64,000 nucleotides of DNA from Mycobacterium sp. 050128 (GCF_036409155.1 NZ_JAZGLW010000009.1:1-64000), one strand, 5' to 3'. Shown: positions 7,476-16,985, numbered from the stretch's first letter. A program made the numbers and translations. The notes: generated from the sequence alone by a model not told the origin.

Positions 7476-9564
7476 TGCGTGCTGCGGAAACAGCGAGGCT
7501 GCCGAACCCCACGCGGGGCCGGAAAAACTCTGGCAGGTCCGAGAATTGCAGTGGGCAACCCTGGCTGCCGTTCTGCTGTCGGCCGCCTGGCTGGCGGAGG
7601 TGTTCGGGCGCAGTTCGGTAACTCCGGTGTTGGAATGCGCTTCGGCGGCGGCCGGTGCGGCGTCTTTCGCGCCGGCCGCGTTGCGCGGGTTGGGGCGCGG
7701 GCGTATCGGCGTGGGTACGTTAATGACGATCGCCGCGGTTGGGGCCGTCGCGTTGAGTCAATTTGCCGAGGCGGCGATGCTGGGTGTCTTGTTCTCGGTT
7801 GCTGAGGGACTTGAACACTACGCGGTCACACGGACCCGCCGCGGCCTTCGCGCTCTGCTGGCGCTGGTGCCACCGACAGCCACTGTGGTGCGCGACGGCC
7901 GCGAAATCGTAGTGTCCCCAGAGGATCTCGCGGTCGGCGAGACGATGGTGCTACGTCCCGGTGAACGGGCAGCCACCGACGGCATCATCACGACCGGGCT
8001 TACCAGCCTGGACGTTTCAGCGATTACGGGAGAGTCGGTGCCGATTGAAGCCGGCCCGGGTGCTCAGCTACATGCTGGCGCCATTAACGGTAGCGGTGCC
8101 ATCGAGGTCGAAGTGACCGCGGCCGCCAATGACAGCTCTCTGGCGCGGATCGTCCACGTCGTCGAGGAGGCTCAAGAACGCAAAGGCGTCGGCCAACGGC
8201 TCGCTGATCGGGTCGCCCGACCTCTGGTGCCGGCGATCCTGATTCTGGCAGTTGCCGTCGCTGTGCTGGGCGCACTGTTTGGTGACCCGCTGGTGTGGTT
8301 GCAGCGCGCTCTGGTCGTGTTGGTGGCCGCGTCGCCGTGCGCCTTGGCGATCGCCGTGCCGCTGACGGTGGTGGCCGCAATCGGCGCCGCCAGCCGCCAA
8401 GGTGCACTGGTGAAAGGTGGAGCTGCGGTCGAAGCGCTGGGGCGAATACGGACCGTCGCTTTGGACAAGACGGGAACCCTAACCCGCAACAGGCCCGAAG
8501 TCGTCACCACTATCACCGTCGGCGACATCACCGATACCGAAGCTCTGCTGGTAGCCGCGGCGTTGGAAGCCCGCAGTGAACATCCACTCGCACAAGCGAT
8601 TCTGACCGCCACCGCCTCCGACATCCCGGCCGCCACCGAAGTCACCGCCGTGCCTGGGCGCGGACTAACGGGCCAACTCGACGGGGCGACGCTGCGGCTG
8701 GGCAAGCCGGGTTGGATCGACCCAGCGCCAGTGCAAAGCGACGTTGACCGGCTACAGCAGGCGGGAGCAACGGTCGTGCTGCTTGAACGCGACGGCGTCC
8801 TGATGGCCGCGATCGCGGTCCGTGACGAACTGCGGCCAGAAGCCGCTGACGTCGTGGCCGCGTTGCACCGCAACGGGTTCGAGGTCGCCATGCTCACGGG
8901 TGATAATCCGCGCACCGCCCATGCCTTGGCGATAGAGGCAGGTATCACGACCGTCCATGCCGATCTACTGCCAGAGGACAAAGCGCGGCTGCTGCCCGAA
9001 TTGGCGCGCGGCAAGCCGATCGCCATGGTCGGCGACGGCATTAACGACGCGCCAGCGCTGGCTACCGCCGACATCGGAATTGCCATGGGCGCTATGGGTA
9101 CCGATGTCGCAATCGAAACCGCAGACGTCGCGCTCATGGGGGCGGATTTGCGCCACCTTCCTCAAACCTTGTCTCACGCCCGCCGAGCTCGCCGCATCAT
9201 GCTGCAAAACATCGTGCTATCGCTGGCGATCATTACCGTCCTGATCCCGATTGCCGCATTGGGCCTGCTTGGATTGGCGGCAGTGGTGCTCATTCACGAA
9301 GCCGCGGAGGTACTCGTCATCCTCAACGCAATCCGCGCCGCCAAAACACAGCCACTGCCAGGCGTCGCCTCGGTGCCGAAACTGACGTCAACACCACATA
9401 TCGACATCGGTGCGCCGCCACCGGTAAGCGATCCGTGCTGCGGGACACCTACCCATGCATCGTCGATTGGCATCCAGACGCTCACGCTCACACCAACCGG
9501 GCAGGCATCATGCTGCAGCGACGAGTGCGCATGTTGTATTCCGACGACACCCGAAAAGATATGA
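7468..9564 (+). CDS. P1B-type heavy-metal exporting ATPase with Cys-rich termini
   Basis: A 698-residue ATPase. Motifs in order: TGES actuator loop, SPCALAIAVP in the transport helix, DKTGTLT phosphorylation site, SEHPL in the nucleotide domain, MLTGDN and GDGINDAPAL. SPC in place of CPC is typical of the P1B-4 (Co/Ni/Zn) group, yet the partner repressor is CadC-like, so the metal (Cd, Zn, Co or Ni) is uncertain. There is no N-terminal HMA domain. Instead it starts MSDACCGN and ends with two Cys clusters (DPCCGT and CCSDECACC), probably extra metal-binding tails. ATG 7468 overlaps the repressor stop. Confidence 0.93.
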   Translation: MSDACCGNSEAAEPHAGPEKLWQVRELQWATLAAVLLSAAWLAEVFGRSSVTPVLECASAAAGAASFAPAALRGLGRGRIGVGTLMTIAAVGAVALSQFAEAAMLGVLFSVAEGLEHYAVTRTRRGLRALLALVPPTATVVRDGREIVVSPEDLAVGETMVLRPGERAATDGIITTGLTSLDVSAITGESVPIEAGPGAQLHAGAINGSGAIEVEVTAAANDSSLARIVHVVEEAQERKGVGQRLADRVARPLVPAILILAVAVAVLGALFGDPLVWLQRALVVLVAASPCALAIAVPLTVVAAIGAASRQGALVKGGAAVEALGRIRTVALDKTGTLTRNRPEVVTTITVGDITDTEALLVAAALEARSEHPLAQAILTATASDIPAATEVTAVPGRGLTGQLDGATLRLGKPGWIDPAPVQSDVDRLQQAGATVVLLERDGVLMAAIAVRDELRPEAADVVAALHRNGFEVAMLTGDNPRTAHALAIEAGITTVHADLLPEDKARLLPELARGKPIAMVGDGINDAPALATADIGIAMGAMGTDVAIETADVALMGADLRHLPQTLSHARRARRIMLQNIVLSLAIITVLIPIAALGLLGLAAVVLIHEAAEVLVILNAIRAAKTQPLPGVASVPKLTSTPHIDIGAPPPVSDPCCGTPTHASSIGIQTLTLTPTGQASCCSDECACCIPTTPEKI

Positions 9565-9879
9565 ACGTGTCTGCAAGCGTGGTCGGGGCACGATCAATAC
9601 TTGCGTCGAGAGACAGGCGCACGCACGTAGGGTCCGCGGCCGCAACCTAATTGCAGATATCTCGATTCGGGATCTCAGGTTGTTGCATGCACCCGCCTAG
9701 CGCGCTCGCCACGGCACCGACTTGGGTGATCTTTCACCAAAAATAGCCGACTGTACGAAGTTTCACCTGCTGATGAGACGCCGAACAGTGTGCGGCGGGG
9801 ACCATGTTGTTCTGGAGTTGATAAGCGGGCGAGCTCAATCGATTCCAGTCGGCATAAGTACGACCGGTCTCGGGCTGCC

Positions 9880-10039
9880 TGCGCCGGCAACGCCCTATAC
9901 AGCCTCGGAGGTGTTCTTTACCCACTACTCTGGCTTGCCGCCGGCCGCGCGGGCGGTCATCTTTCACAATATCTGCCACATCATCGGCGCTCTCGCCGCG
10001 ATGTGCCATTACGTCGGCATGTGCGTTCCCGTGTTCTAA
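9880..10039 (+). pseudogene. broken second haemolysin III gene (C-terminal remnant)
   Basis: One frame reads LYSLGGVLYPLLWLA, then a second frame continues FHNICHIIGALAAMCHYVGMCVPVF in separate pieces and stops at 10039. Together they match the last about 50 residues of the intact haemolysin III gene at 5007-5696, with a frameshift near 9940. No N-terminal half is present upstream. Confidence 0.75.
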
Positions 10040-10104
10040 CCAAGTGAACGCAAGATATGGAACGAAGCTCGAGCCTTACCACCCCGCTCGGCGAGGACCC
10101 CGAA

Positions 10105-10767
10105 TCACAGTGCCGTTTCGCTTGATTCGGGAAGATCGGGTCGTCCGCGTGACCGTCGATAGACGATAACAGCGATCGCGATCAGCGCAATACAAGCGGC
10201 GCAGGCGATGAGCCAGGCGGCGAGCCCGGCACCGCTATTGTTGTTAGCGGCAATGTTTGGCGCACTTGCAGGTGTTGGTGTGGCAGCGCTTTGGGTGCTC
10301 GACCGCGTTTCGGCTGGGGCAGGTGTGGCGGCCTTGGTCAATTCGAAGCTGTACTCGTAAGCAATTGGGTGCCCATCAGCAGATACGACTCGAAACGCCA
10401 CCGTGTAGCTGGCTGCCTGGTCCAGCGGCTTGACACCGATAGTCACGTCTCGGCCCTCGACTCGCAAGTTGTCCCGTTGGTAGGAAACATTATTCGGGCC
10501 TGTGACGGTGACCACGGCGAAGGTCTGCTCGATCGCATCGCTAAAGGTGAGTGTGATGTGGTCGGGTGGACTATCAAGCTTGGCACCACTGGCAGGTGAG
10601 CTGCTCACCAAAGCGGTATGGGCGTTTGCTGGTGCGGCGGCGAGTACAACGGCGGAAGCCAGCATGAGGGCCGACGCTAAATACCCTGCGGCTCTGATGA
10701 ATCCGAAAGGCGATTGAAGCACCCTCGAAGTCTTGGGGATAGATTGAACCATAGCGAATGATGACAC
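10105..10767 (-). CDS. copC: CopC-type copper-binding protein with C-terminal membrane anchor
   Basis: About 220 residues. A signal peptide ends ANA, so the mature protein begins HTALVSS with an N-terminal His, the usual copper(II) ligand in CopC. The CopC beta-fold follows, with the second ligand motif SADGHPIAYEY. A Pro/Ala/Thr-rich linker and one membrane helix (AAWLIACAACIALIAIAVIVY) with an RRSRGR tail anchor it to the cell surface. No CopD partner is adjacent. Likely sequesters copper outside the membrane. The exact start is unsure; a Met a few codons downstream would also leave the signal intact. Confidence 0.88.
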   Translation of the reverse strand: MSSFAMVQSIPKTSRVLQSPFGFIRAAGYLASALMLASAVVLAAAPANAHTALVSSSPASGAKLDSPPDHITLTFSDAIEQTFAVVTVTGPNNVSYQRDNLRVEGRDVTIGVKPLDQAASYTVAFRVVSADGHPIAYEYSFELTKAATPAPAETRSSTQSAATPTPASAPNIAANNNSGAGLAAWLIACAACIALIAIAVIVYRRSRGRPDLPESSETAL

Positions 10768-10862
10768 AGAATTTTTGCCTGCGGTTATAGATGAATACTA
10801 GCCCACGCTACAAACTCTAGATGTGAACAATTGGCCCTCGTCGGACCTGGTTCCCGCGCGGG

Positions 10863-10991
10863 TTAATACACGGCGGCCGGAGCGCCGTTTTTGGTGATCG
10901 TGATCTGATCATGAGTCTCGCGGACCGCGTCGACGTACTCGTTGATCTTGGCCTTGACGTCGGTGATCGATATGATTCGCATAACCTTCAT
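10863..10991 (-). pseudogene. truncated RelB/Phd-type antitoxin
   Basis: A 42-codon frame from ATG 10991: it begins MKVMRIISITDVKAK, continues NEYVDAVRETHDQITITKNG and ends APAAVY-stop. This is the DNA-binding N-terminal half of a mycobacterial Phd/RelB-type antitoxin (family pattern ...VDAV..T.DQITITKNGAPAAVL...). The toxin-neutralising C-terminal half and any toxin gene are missing. Confidence 0.75.
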
Positions 10992-11285
10992 CGTACCTGA
11001 ATTAAGGTCTCTAGAGGATCTGAATTCAGTGCCGATAAGCTATCTTATGTCAACTAAACTACTCCGTATTCGTTATCCGGCTGTGCCGCAACGTATTACA
11101 GATGTGGAGGGTTGCCGATAACTAGTGGACGCTTTTGCAGCGCACTGGTGCTTCCAATCGATACGGGTTCCCCCAGTACACCCAGATACCTCCCGTTACC
11201 TCCCCGTGGCATCGGATGCTTCGGCGCCGTGTCGCCATGGACCCTGCACTAGCGCCGCTCCCCCACCGGGGGACTGACACCGCGG
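10992..11285. other. intergenic gap with a GC hairpin
   Basis: No gene seen. It holds a perfect short palindrome at 11259-11273 (TCCCCC-ACC-GGGGGA) without a T tract, just past the end of the leftward aminotransferase gene. A similar hairpin lies at 25429-25443 between two convergent genes, so both may slow or end transcription. Confidence 0.4.
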
Positions 11286-12317
11286 CTACCTCAGTGCCCT
11301 TAGCACCAGCTCAACGTCGTCGATGGTGTTGTAGAGGTGAAATGAGAACCGAGTACGGCCGGCCCGGGCACTGACGATGGCTCCGGCTTCGAGCAGTCGG
11401 CGCGCGGCTTGGTCGGGTATTTCGAGTGAGATGATCGCCGAATCGCGTGAAGGAAGGCCTAAGCCGGCCAGTGTGGCATCCGCGAGCCCCACGCAGTGTT
11501 CGCGCACGCCGGTTAGATCGAGCCCGGCAAGCCACGGCAGCGAGATGGCCGCACCGCGTTGCGAGAACCACACTGGCGATAAATCGAGTCGACGGGCGTC
11601 ACCCGCCAGGCGTAGCGGCAGGCCATAGAGGCCAGACCAGATATCTTCTGCGCCAAACCAGTTCGCAACTTGCGGAACAACATCGGCGAGCGCGTCACGG
11701 CGCACCGCCATCCATGCTGCGCCCCGCGGCGCCAAGAGCCACTTATAGGCCGCGCCGACGACAAACTCCGCCCAGTGCAGCTGCAGCGGTTGCCAACCAG
11801 CGGCCTGGCTAACGTCGAGTAGCACCCGCGTCCCTGCGGCCTGAGCCGCGGTGCGCAGGTCATCGAGATCCAGCGCGACACCGTCGATGGATTGCACCGC
11901 ACTGACGGCCACCAAATCGTGCCGGCGCAGCTCGGACAACAGTTGGGTGGGTTCTGTCTCCGTCACGCTGATACCCCGATGTCGCTGTGCGGCAAAAGGA
12001 AAGGTGACGCTGGTGAACTCGTTGCGCACCGTGACTACCTTGGTGCCGTCAGGCACGCTGGCGGCGACGAGCCCGATCAGCTGGGACACGCTGGCCCCGG
12101 TGGCCACGTCGGATGGGGCGACTCCAACCAGTCGCGCCCACGCATCGCGTGCGATGGCCACGTCGGCGTCGAAATCGGCCAGTTGCAAAGTCCCGGCCCG
12201 CCACTGTGCGATCGTGTCGACCAGGGTGGCGGCTACGCGGGCAAATGGCAGGCCGACGGCCGCCGTATTCAGGTAACCCGCGGAGACATCGAACTGCTCG
12301 CCAAATATCTCACGCAC
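11286..12317 (-). CDS. class V aminotransferase / cysteine desulfurase-like PLP enzyme
   Basis: About 343 residues. It begins with the family start (SAGYLNTAAVGLP), has the cofactor pocket Asp (LLDVSQAAGW) and the PLP-binding Lys (GAAYKWLLAPRG), and ends in the small C-terminal domain (RTRFSFHLYNTIDDVE). The substrate cannot be told. I choose GTG 12317 because similarity begins there; the frame stays open to a TTG at 12386 that overlaps the stop of the next gene, so coupling to it is possible. Confidence 0.85.
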   Translation of the reverse strand: MREIFGEQFDVSAGYLNTAAVGLPFARVAATLVDTIAQWRAGTLQLADFDADVAIARDAWARLVGVAPSDVATGASVSQLIGLVAASVPDGTKVVTVRNEFTSVTFPFAAQRHRGISVTETEPTQLLSELRRHDLVAVSAVQSIDGVALDLDDLRTAAQAAGTRVLLDVSQAAGWQPLQLHWAEFVVGAAYKWLLAPRGAAWMAVRRDALADVVPQVANWFGAEDIWSGLYGLPLRLAGDARRLDLSPVWFSQRGAAISLPWLAGLDLTGVREHCVGLADATLAGLGLPSRDSAIISLEIPDQAARRLLEAGAIVSARAGRTRFSFHLYNTIDDVELVLRALR

Positions 12318-12382
12318 ACCCCGAAACACTATCCATGCGAGTATCACTAGCTGCTTCACCACGTCGGCAACCGTGCCCGCGG

Positions 12383-13027
12383 TCAAGCGGACAGCAGCCG
12401 TTGGCGCAGTAGAGGTAGTCCGGGCCCGTCGAGGTTGTCCAGCAGTGTGGTGCGGCCGCTGACGGCCATCATCAAGGCTGACACGGGACCGCGGATTTCG
12501 GCTCCCTTACCCCAGGATCGATCGATGTCGGTGCCGTGCAACGAGATACCCCACAGTCGGCCCAGGGGCACGAAGCCAAGCGGCCATGGCCCGGTCAGGA
12601 AATCCAGCGCAAGTCCCACCTGTTCAGGATCGGGATCAAACGGGAGGCTCAGGGGAATCCTGATGTCGCCGCCATGGATCAAGATATCGGCGAAGGGTGC
12701 CACCGGCCCGAACACCGGCGGACTCAAGCGGCAATCGGCGCGCCGACGCAGGATGGTAACGATGTCGGCAGCCGGCAGCCGCGCACGACGGCATGCGAGG
12801 TCAGCGATCGCGCGATCCAGGCTGCCGCGGCGCAAAGCCATCCTCACGGCCGCCGAGAAACCGTCGGCGACCGAGGAAGCGAGATGGGCCGCCACGGTCT
12901 TGACGTCCCAGCCGGCACACAGGCTGGGCGTCGCCAACTGGGTATCGTCCAAGCCTTCGACCAGTAGCGCGATCAGTCGCCGCTCGTTCGCGACAGCGGC
13001 GAAGACACACTCGCGGTCCACTCGCAC
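12383..13027 (-). CDS. maleylpyruvate isomerase-family (DinB-type) mycothiol-dependent protein
   Basis: About 215 residues with the typical family start (ERRLIALLVEGLDDTQLATP, then CAGWDVKTVAAHLASS) and a later FADILIHGGDIRIPL segment, where His residues hold the metal. Members use mycothiol, the actinobacterial thiol, to isomerise or conjugate substrates. The start is GTG 13027 or 13021; upstream residues do not resemble the family. It probably forms an operon with the PLP enzyme that follows. Confidence 0.8.
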   Translation of the reverse strand: MRVDRECVFAAVANERRLIALLVEGLDDTQLATPSLCAGWDVKTVAAHLASSVADGFSAAVRMALRRGSLDRAIADLACRRARLPAADIVTILRRRADCRLSPPVFGPVAPFADILIHGGDIRIPLSLPFDPDPEQVGLALDFLTGPWPLGFVPLGRLWGISLHGTDIDRSWGKGAEIRGPVSALMMAVSGRTTLLDNLDGPGLPLLRQRLLSA

Positions 13028-13273
13028 GAGAAAGACTCTATCGCTGAGATGCGCGCGCGGTGATCGCAGCGGCCATGGAGCGATCGCAACCGGGGCACCC
13101 CTAATTCCTTTGACTCGATGACATTGATGCGAGACCACGCGTCGACCCCAAGGCTGCACCCACCAAGACCGAACCAGGATTGGTTGTTGTCAAACCAGCA
13201 GGGATGTCGACGGAAAATTGATCCATCCGCGTGGGATCGGGTTAATTGACTGGCCGCCGATCCCCTGCTTACC

Positions 13274-14213
13274 GTGACCTCGGTGGTGCATCGTCGCGTT
13301 GACCGGAGGGGTTCCTTGTTGGGCTTGGCTGACGGTGGGTTCAAGAGCGCGGACGCACGACGGCACTATTTGGCAGAGTATGAGGAGTTGCGGGCATTGA
13401 GTCCGCGGCCGGATGTCGTGCACGATGTTCCAACGAAGTTCGGCACCGTTCGCGTGTATCAGCACGGGCCGGACCGCGGTGTGCCCCTCGTACTCATACA
13501 CGGCTTTTTCCTGACCTCGGCAATGTGGTGGGAGCAAGTCGCGGGTTTGACAGGCGATTTCACCGTATATGCGATGGATGTGTTGGGTCAGCCGGGAGCA
13601 AGCATTCAGTCGAAAACGATGTTGAAACCCCGCAGATTGTGCGCGCAACATTGACGCGGTTCTGCAGGGGCTCGGGCTACGCGATGTGCATCTGGTGGGG
13701 CATTCGTATGGGGGTTGGCTAGCCACACATACAGCGGCGCGGGCGCCCCGTCGGTTGGCGACGGTCACACTGGTTGATCCGGCCAACACGGTGGCTCGAC
13801 TCTCTGCAAGGTTCTGGCGAAATCTTGCGCTGCTGTTGGCGCGCCCGCATTCCGTACGAGCTCGACGCGCCGCCACGTGGGTGACGGGTCACCCCGCACC
13901 AGGCAGTTCCGTCGATATGCTTGCCGGCCTGTTTGTGGCCGGATTCGCTGCCTTCGCGCCGCCCTTGCGCACGCCGTTACTGCTTTTCCCTCGTGATCGT
14001 CTGCTGCGTTCAGTGCATCTTCCGGTCCAAGTTCTTCTGGCGGGCAACACTGTTCACGATTCAGCGAAGGGGCTTCAGCGGATGCAGTCGGTGGTGCCCG
14101 CATGGCGATATCGCCTATGGCCTGACGCCTCACACGCGTTGCCGGCCGAGGCTCCTGACGAGGTGAATGCTTGTATCCGTCAGTTCGCGATTGAACACCG
14201 TTACCGTGCTTAG
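13274..14213 (+). pseudogene. alpha/beta hydrolase interrupted by a single-base frameshift
   Basis: The first part (to about 13627) reads a hydrolase N-terminus (VRVYQHGP, LVLIHGFFLTSAMWW, YAMDVLGQPG) and then falls out of frame. The next frame carries on with ADCARNIDAVLQGLGLRDVH, the nucleophile elbow VGHSYGGW, and the catalytic His region (WPDASHALP). Removing one C from the CCCC run at 13628-13631 restores one open frame of about 310 codons. It is either a recent mutation or a sequencing error. The start may be GTG 13274 or a TTG near 13317 that follows GGAGG. Confidence 0.82.
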
Positions 14214-14323
14214 CCGGTGCGGCCTCTGGCGGCGCCCACCTTGCGGTGTCCTTATATCCGATCCCAGCTTCTCGATCCGGCGGAGACCTGCTCACCTACA
14301 TCCGTGCGGGCTCCAAGTCCGCA

Positions 14324-15034
14324 TTAGCTCCGGACTGCGCGTATGAACAAAAATACGGGTTGGGTTCGCAGTACAGCGACGACTTGCCTATCGGCATCGC
14401 CCACCGGATCAGTTACTCGCGGCTCGGCCACAGCATCGATCACAAACCCCGCCTTCCGCAGTTCGCCGAAGACTGACGACAGCGGCCGCCGATACATCTG
14501 AGCCTGGACCGCATGCCCACCCAAATCCCATGTCTCAGAAACTATTTCAATGCGATGATAGTCGCTCATATCGGAGAGCAACCAGCCCGTGATCGGATGG
14601 TGAATCGAGAAGACAAACGTGCCACCCGGCACCAGGATCCGCCCCACTTCGGCAAGCAGTGGCGTCCAATGTTCGACGTAATGCAGAACCAATGACGCCA
14701 CGATGAGATCCTTGCTCGCGGTGGTTGCCACGCGCAGTGGTTGCTCCAGGTCGGCGACTTCGACGCGTGCACGACCGCCGAGTCGCTTCCTGGCCACTGA
14801 GACAAGTCGCGGCTCGCGATCCACGGCGACGACGTCGGCTGCGCGTAGCGCGAGTTGATCAGTCAGCGCCCCGGCTGCACAGCCCAGCTCAAGCACACGT
14901 TTGCCGCGCAGGTCGCCGCACAGCTCAAGGATGGTCGGCCGATCGTAGCCAGCGTTGACGACGCCATTCTCGGTATGCATCGCATACGCCTGAGTGTGTT
15001 GAGCGTAAATGGACTCAGAGACCATCTGAGGCAT
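14324..15034 (-). CDS. SAM-dependent class I methyltransferase
   Basis: 236 residues. Motif I LELGCAAGALTDQLA binds SAM, AVDREPRLV is motif II with the ribose-binding Asp, and SLVLHYVEHW and LVPGGTFVFSIHHP are motifs IV and V of Methyltransf_11-type enzymes. The substrate is unknown. ATG 15034 has a strong GGGAGG ribosome site five bases upstream. It stands alone between a broken hydrolase and a gene-free gap. Confidence 0.88.
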   Translation of the reverse strand: MPQMVSESIYAQHTQAYAMHTENGVVNAGYDRPTILELCGDLRGKRVLELGCAAGALTDQLALRAADVVAVDREPRLVSVARKRLGGRARVEVADLEQPLRVATTASKDLIVASLVLHYVEHWTPLLAEVGRILVPGGTFVFSIHHPITGWLLSDMSDYHRIEIVSETWDLGGHAVQAQMYRRPLSSVFGELRKAGFVIDAVAEPRVTDPVGDADRQVVAVLRTQPVFLFIRAVRS

Positions 15035-15486
15035 CGTACCTCCCTTGGTTAGTTCCGACGCCGAATTGCTGCGGCCTTGGACCCCCGTTGCCGCCGCGGC
15101 GAAACGCCCTCAACTAGGGTCAGGTTTCAGATGCCTTCGCGGAGTTGTCTTCCAGCAAGAACAGCCAGACATTGTGATCGAAGAATTCGATACATCTTGA
15201 TATCACCGATATCCAGAGAAGTATTCCGTATTCGTAATTATGTTGTACCCCAACATAATTCGGCAATATGTTCTCAGCCGAAAATTTGCCAGCGCAGTAT
15301 TATGTGCTCGCACAACGCTTGTCATGCCGCTACGCCAGGTCTGCGTGTGACACTGCCCCGCCGCGGAGGACTTGCGTTGTCTCACAGAGTGAGTCGCTTG
15401 GACGCGGTCGCGATTTCCCGGCGAGTCGCCGCTCCACCAAGCCGTGCAGGCATGTAGCTCGTCAGCGGGCCGTAGCCAATCGAGGC
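15035..15486. other. gene-free gap, AT-rich part with a perfect inverted repeat
   Basis: No supported gene. The left half is AT-rich compared with its surroundings and contains the 10-bp inverted repeat listed separately. Confidence 0.5.
15236..15260. repeat. perfect inverted repeat, 10-bp arms, 5-base centre
   Basis: AATTATGTTG - TACCC - CAACATAATT. Such a long perfect AT-rich palindrome is rare by chance in GC-rich DNA. It could be a regulator operator, about 200 bases upstream of the methyltransferase start, or a recombination core. Confidence 0.7.
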
Positions 15487-16905
15487 CTAGGGATGGTCAT
15501 GCATTTCTAGCCCAAACGGTAAGCCACGCTGGCGCAGCCAGTTGTGATGCTGCTTGCCGAGCGGAGTTATCGGTTCGGCGACGCCGTCCATGTCGTCCAT
15601 GATTGCGCGGACGTGCAGGGTGGCTTTCAGCCTGGCAAAGAGTGGGTTCATGATCAGGTTGTGGCGCGAGAAGAAGACCAAGTCGTCGGGGACCGACATG
15701 CGACGAACAGGATGGTTAGGCGAGCGCAGATCGACCATGCCACGGATCCCGCGCGCTAGGGAATCGGGGGTAAATGTTACTGGCTGGGGCGCGAGGAATT
15801 CATATCCGATTTCCGCCATCAACTGATATGTCTCATCGGCGGTCAATGTGGAATCGGCCTCGAACAAGCCGGCCTTGATCATCAAGGCGTGCATATCGTG
15901 CTTGCGTCCGTCAATTGCCGCCCGAACCATCTCAACGAAGGGCCGTCGTCTGCGCTCGGAAACTACGGTGACGCAGCCGAAGTCGAGGAATCCGACCTGG
16001 CCGTCCGTACCGAAGCGATAGTTCCCAGGATGGGGATCGCCGTGTAACAGATTTGCGTGCCGATAGGAACCGCCAACGAACCGCCAAATGGCTTCAGCCC
16101 ACCTGTTTTTGAGTTCTTGGTCAGCTTGTTGCGCCGCGGCCCAGTCGAGTCCGTCGAGATAGGTCATGGTCAGTACCCGATTACCGGATGCCTTGTCGAT
16201 GACCTCGGGGATGCGGATGAAGGGGTGCCCGCGGTAGAGCTGACTGAAAGCGTTGATGTTGGCCGCCTCTTGGCGGTAGTCGGTTTCCTCGAAGATCCGC
16301 GCCGCGATCTCGTGCGCCGCCTCCCGAGGATTGGCCGGCAGCGCGACACCCGACACTGAAGCCGCGAGTTGAAAAAACGCCGCGAGCAGTTCGGTGTTGG
16401 CCAGATCCTGGCGGATCGCTTGAGCCGCGCCCGGGTATTGAATTTTGACCGCGACGTGTCTGCCGTCGTGCAGAACCGCGTGGTGGACTTGCCCTATTGA
16501 TGCGGCCGCCATCGGTTGGTCGGCGAATTCGGCGAAAACCTCGTCTGTGTGGCGACCCAGATCGTCACACAGGACCTCTTTGGCCAGGGTTGGATCCATA
16601 GGTGGCGCGTCGGCCTGCAGTCGCGTCAATGCTTTCTGATACGGCGAAAAGCCGCCGCTGCCGATGGCACTGCTGTCGAGCATCGATAGCAGCTGGCCGG
16701 CTTTCATCAGCACACCCTTGGAATGGCCGAGGAGCTCGGTATAGCGTTCCGCGGCGCGTTCGTGAAAGTTCGCCATCGCGTCGGCATCGCCGGTCTTCGC
16801 GCGAAGTGTGGCAACGACCGCGCCACCTGCGGTCCGCGCGGTCAATCCTGCCACTGGCAGGGCGCGGCGGAGCCTGCCCTGAGGTAGCGGATCCTGCGTG
16901 CCCAT
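15487..16905 (-). CDS. ABC1/UbiB-family atypical kinase
   Basis: About 472 residues. UbiB-family motifs are all visible: the KxGQ signature (MKAGQLLSML), the Ala-rich nucleotide loop (AAASIGQVH), the ATP Lys (VAVKIQYP), the catalytic loop (HGDPHPGNY) and the metal Asp (FLDFGCV). These proteins are ADCK/UbiB ATPases linked to lipid or quinone metabolism. ATG 16905 begins the conserved start GTQDPLPQGRLRR; the frame is open to a TTG at 16938. It is divergent from the TetR gene, which may repress both. Confidence 0.9.
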   Translation of the reverse strand: MGTQDPLPQGRLRRALPVAGLTARTAGGAVVATLRAKTGDADAMANFHERAAERYTELLGHSKGVLMKAGQLLSMLDSSAIGSGGFSPYQKALTRLQADAPPMDPTLAKEVLCDDLGRHTDEVFAEFADQPMAAASIGQVHHAVLHDGRHVAVKIQYPGAAQAIRQDLANTELLAAFFQLAASVSGVALPANPREAAHEIAARIFEETDYRQEAANINAFSQLYRGHPFIRIPEVIDKASGNRVLTMTYLDGLDWAAAQQADQELKNRWAEAIWRFVGGSYRHANLLHGDPHPGNYRFGTDGQVGFLDFGCVTVVSERRRRPFVEMVRAAIDGRKHDMHALMIKAGLFEADSTLTADETYQLMAEIGYEFLAPQPVTFTPDSLARGIRGMVDLRSPNHPVRRMSVPDDLVFFSRHNLIMNPLFARLKATLHVRAIMDDMDGVAEPITPLGKQHHNWLRQRGLPFGLEMHDHP

Positions 16906-16961
16906 GACTGAAGTCCTAGCGGCAATGCGATTCAGCAACTACAGTATCAAGTTATCTGAGG

Positions 16962-16975
16962 TAAGTGCGTACTTA
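16962..16975. promoter_or_regulatory. TetR operator candidate
   Basis: TAAGT-GCGT-ACTTA in the short divergent gap between the UbiB and tetR starts, ten bases before GTG 16986. The position fits autorepression and joint control of both genes. Confidence 0.45.
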
Positions 16976-16985
16976 TGGAGCACAA

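Noticed and set aside
13190..13876. 228-codon minus-strand frame over the hydrolase
   Set aside because: The plus strand has clear hydrolase motifs on both sides of the frameshift; the minus frame has none.
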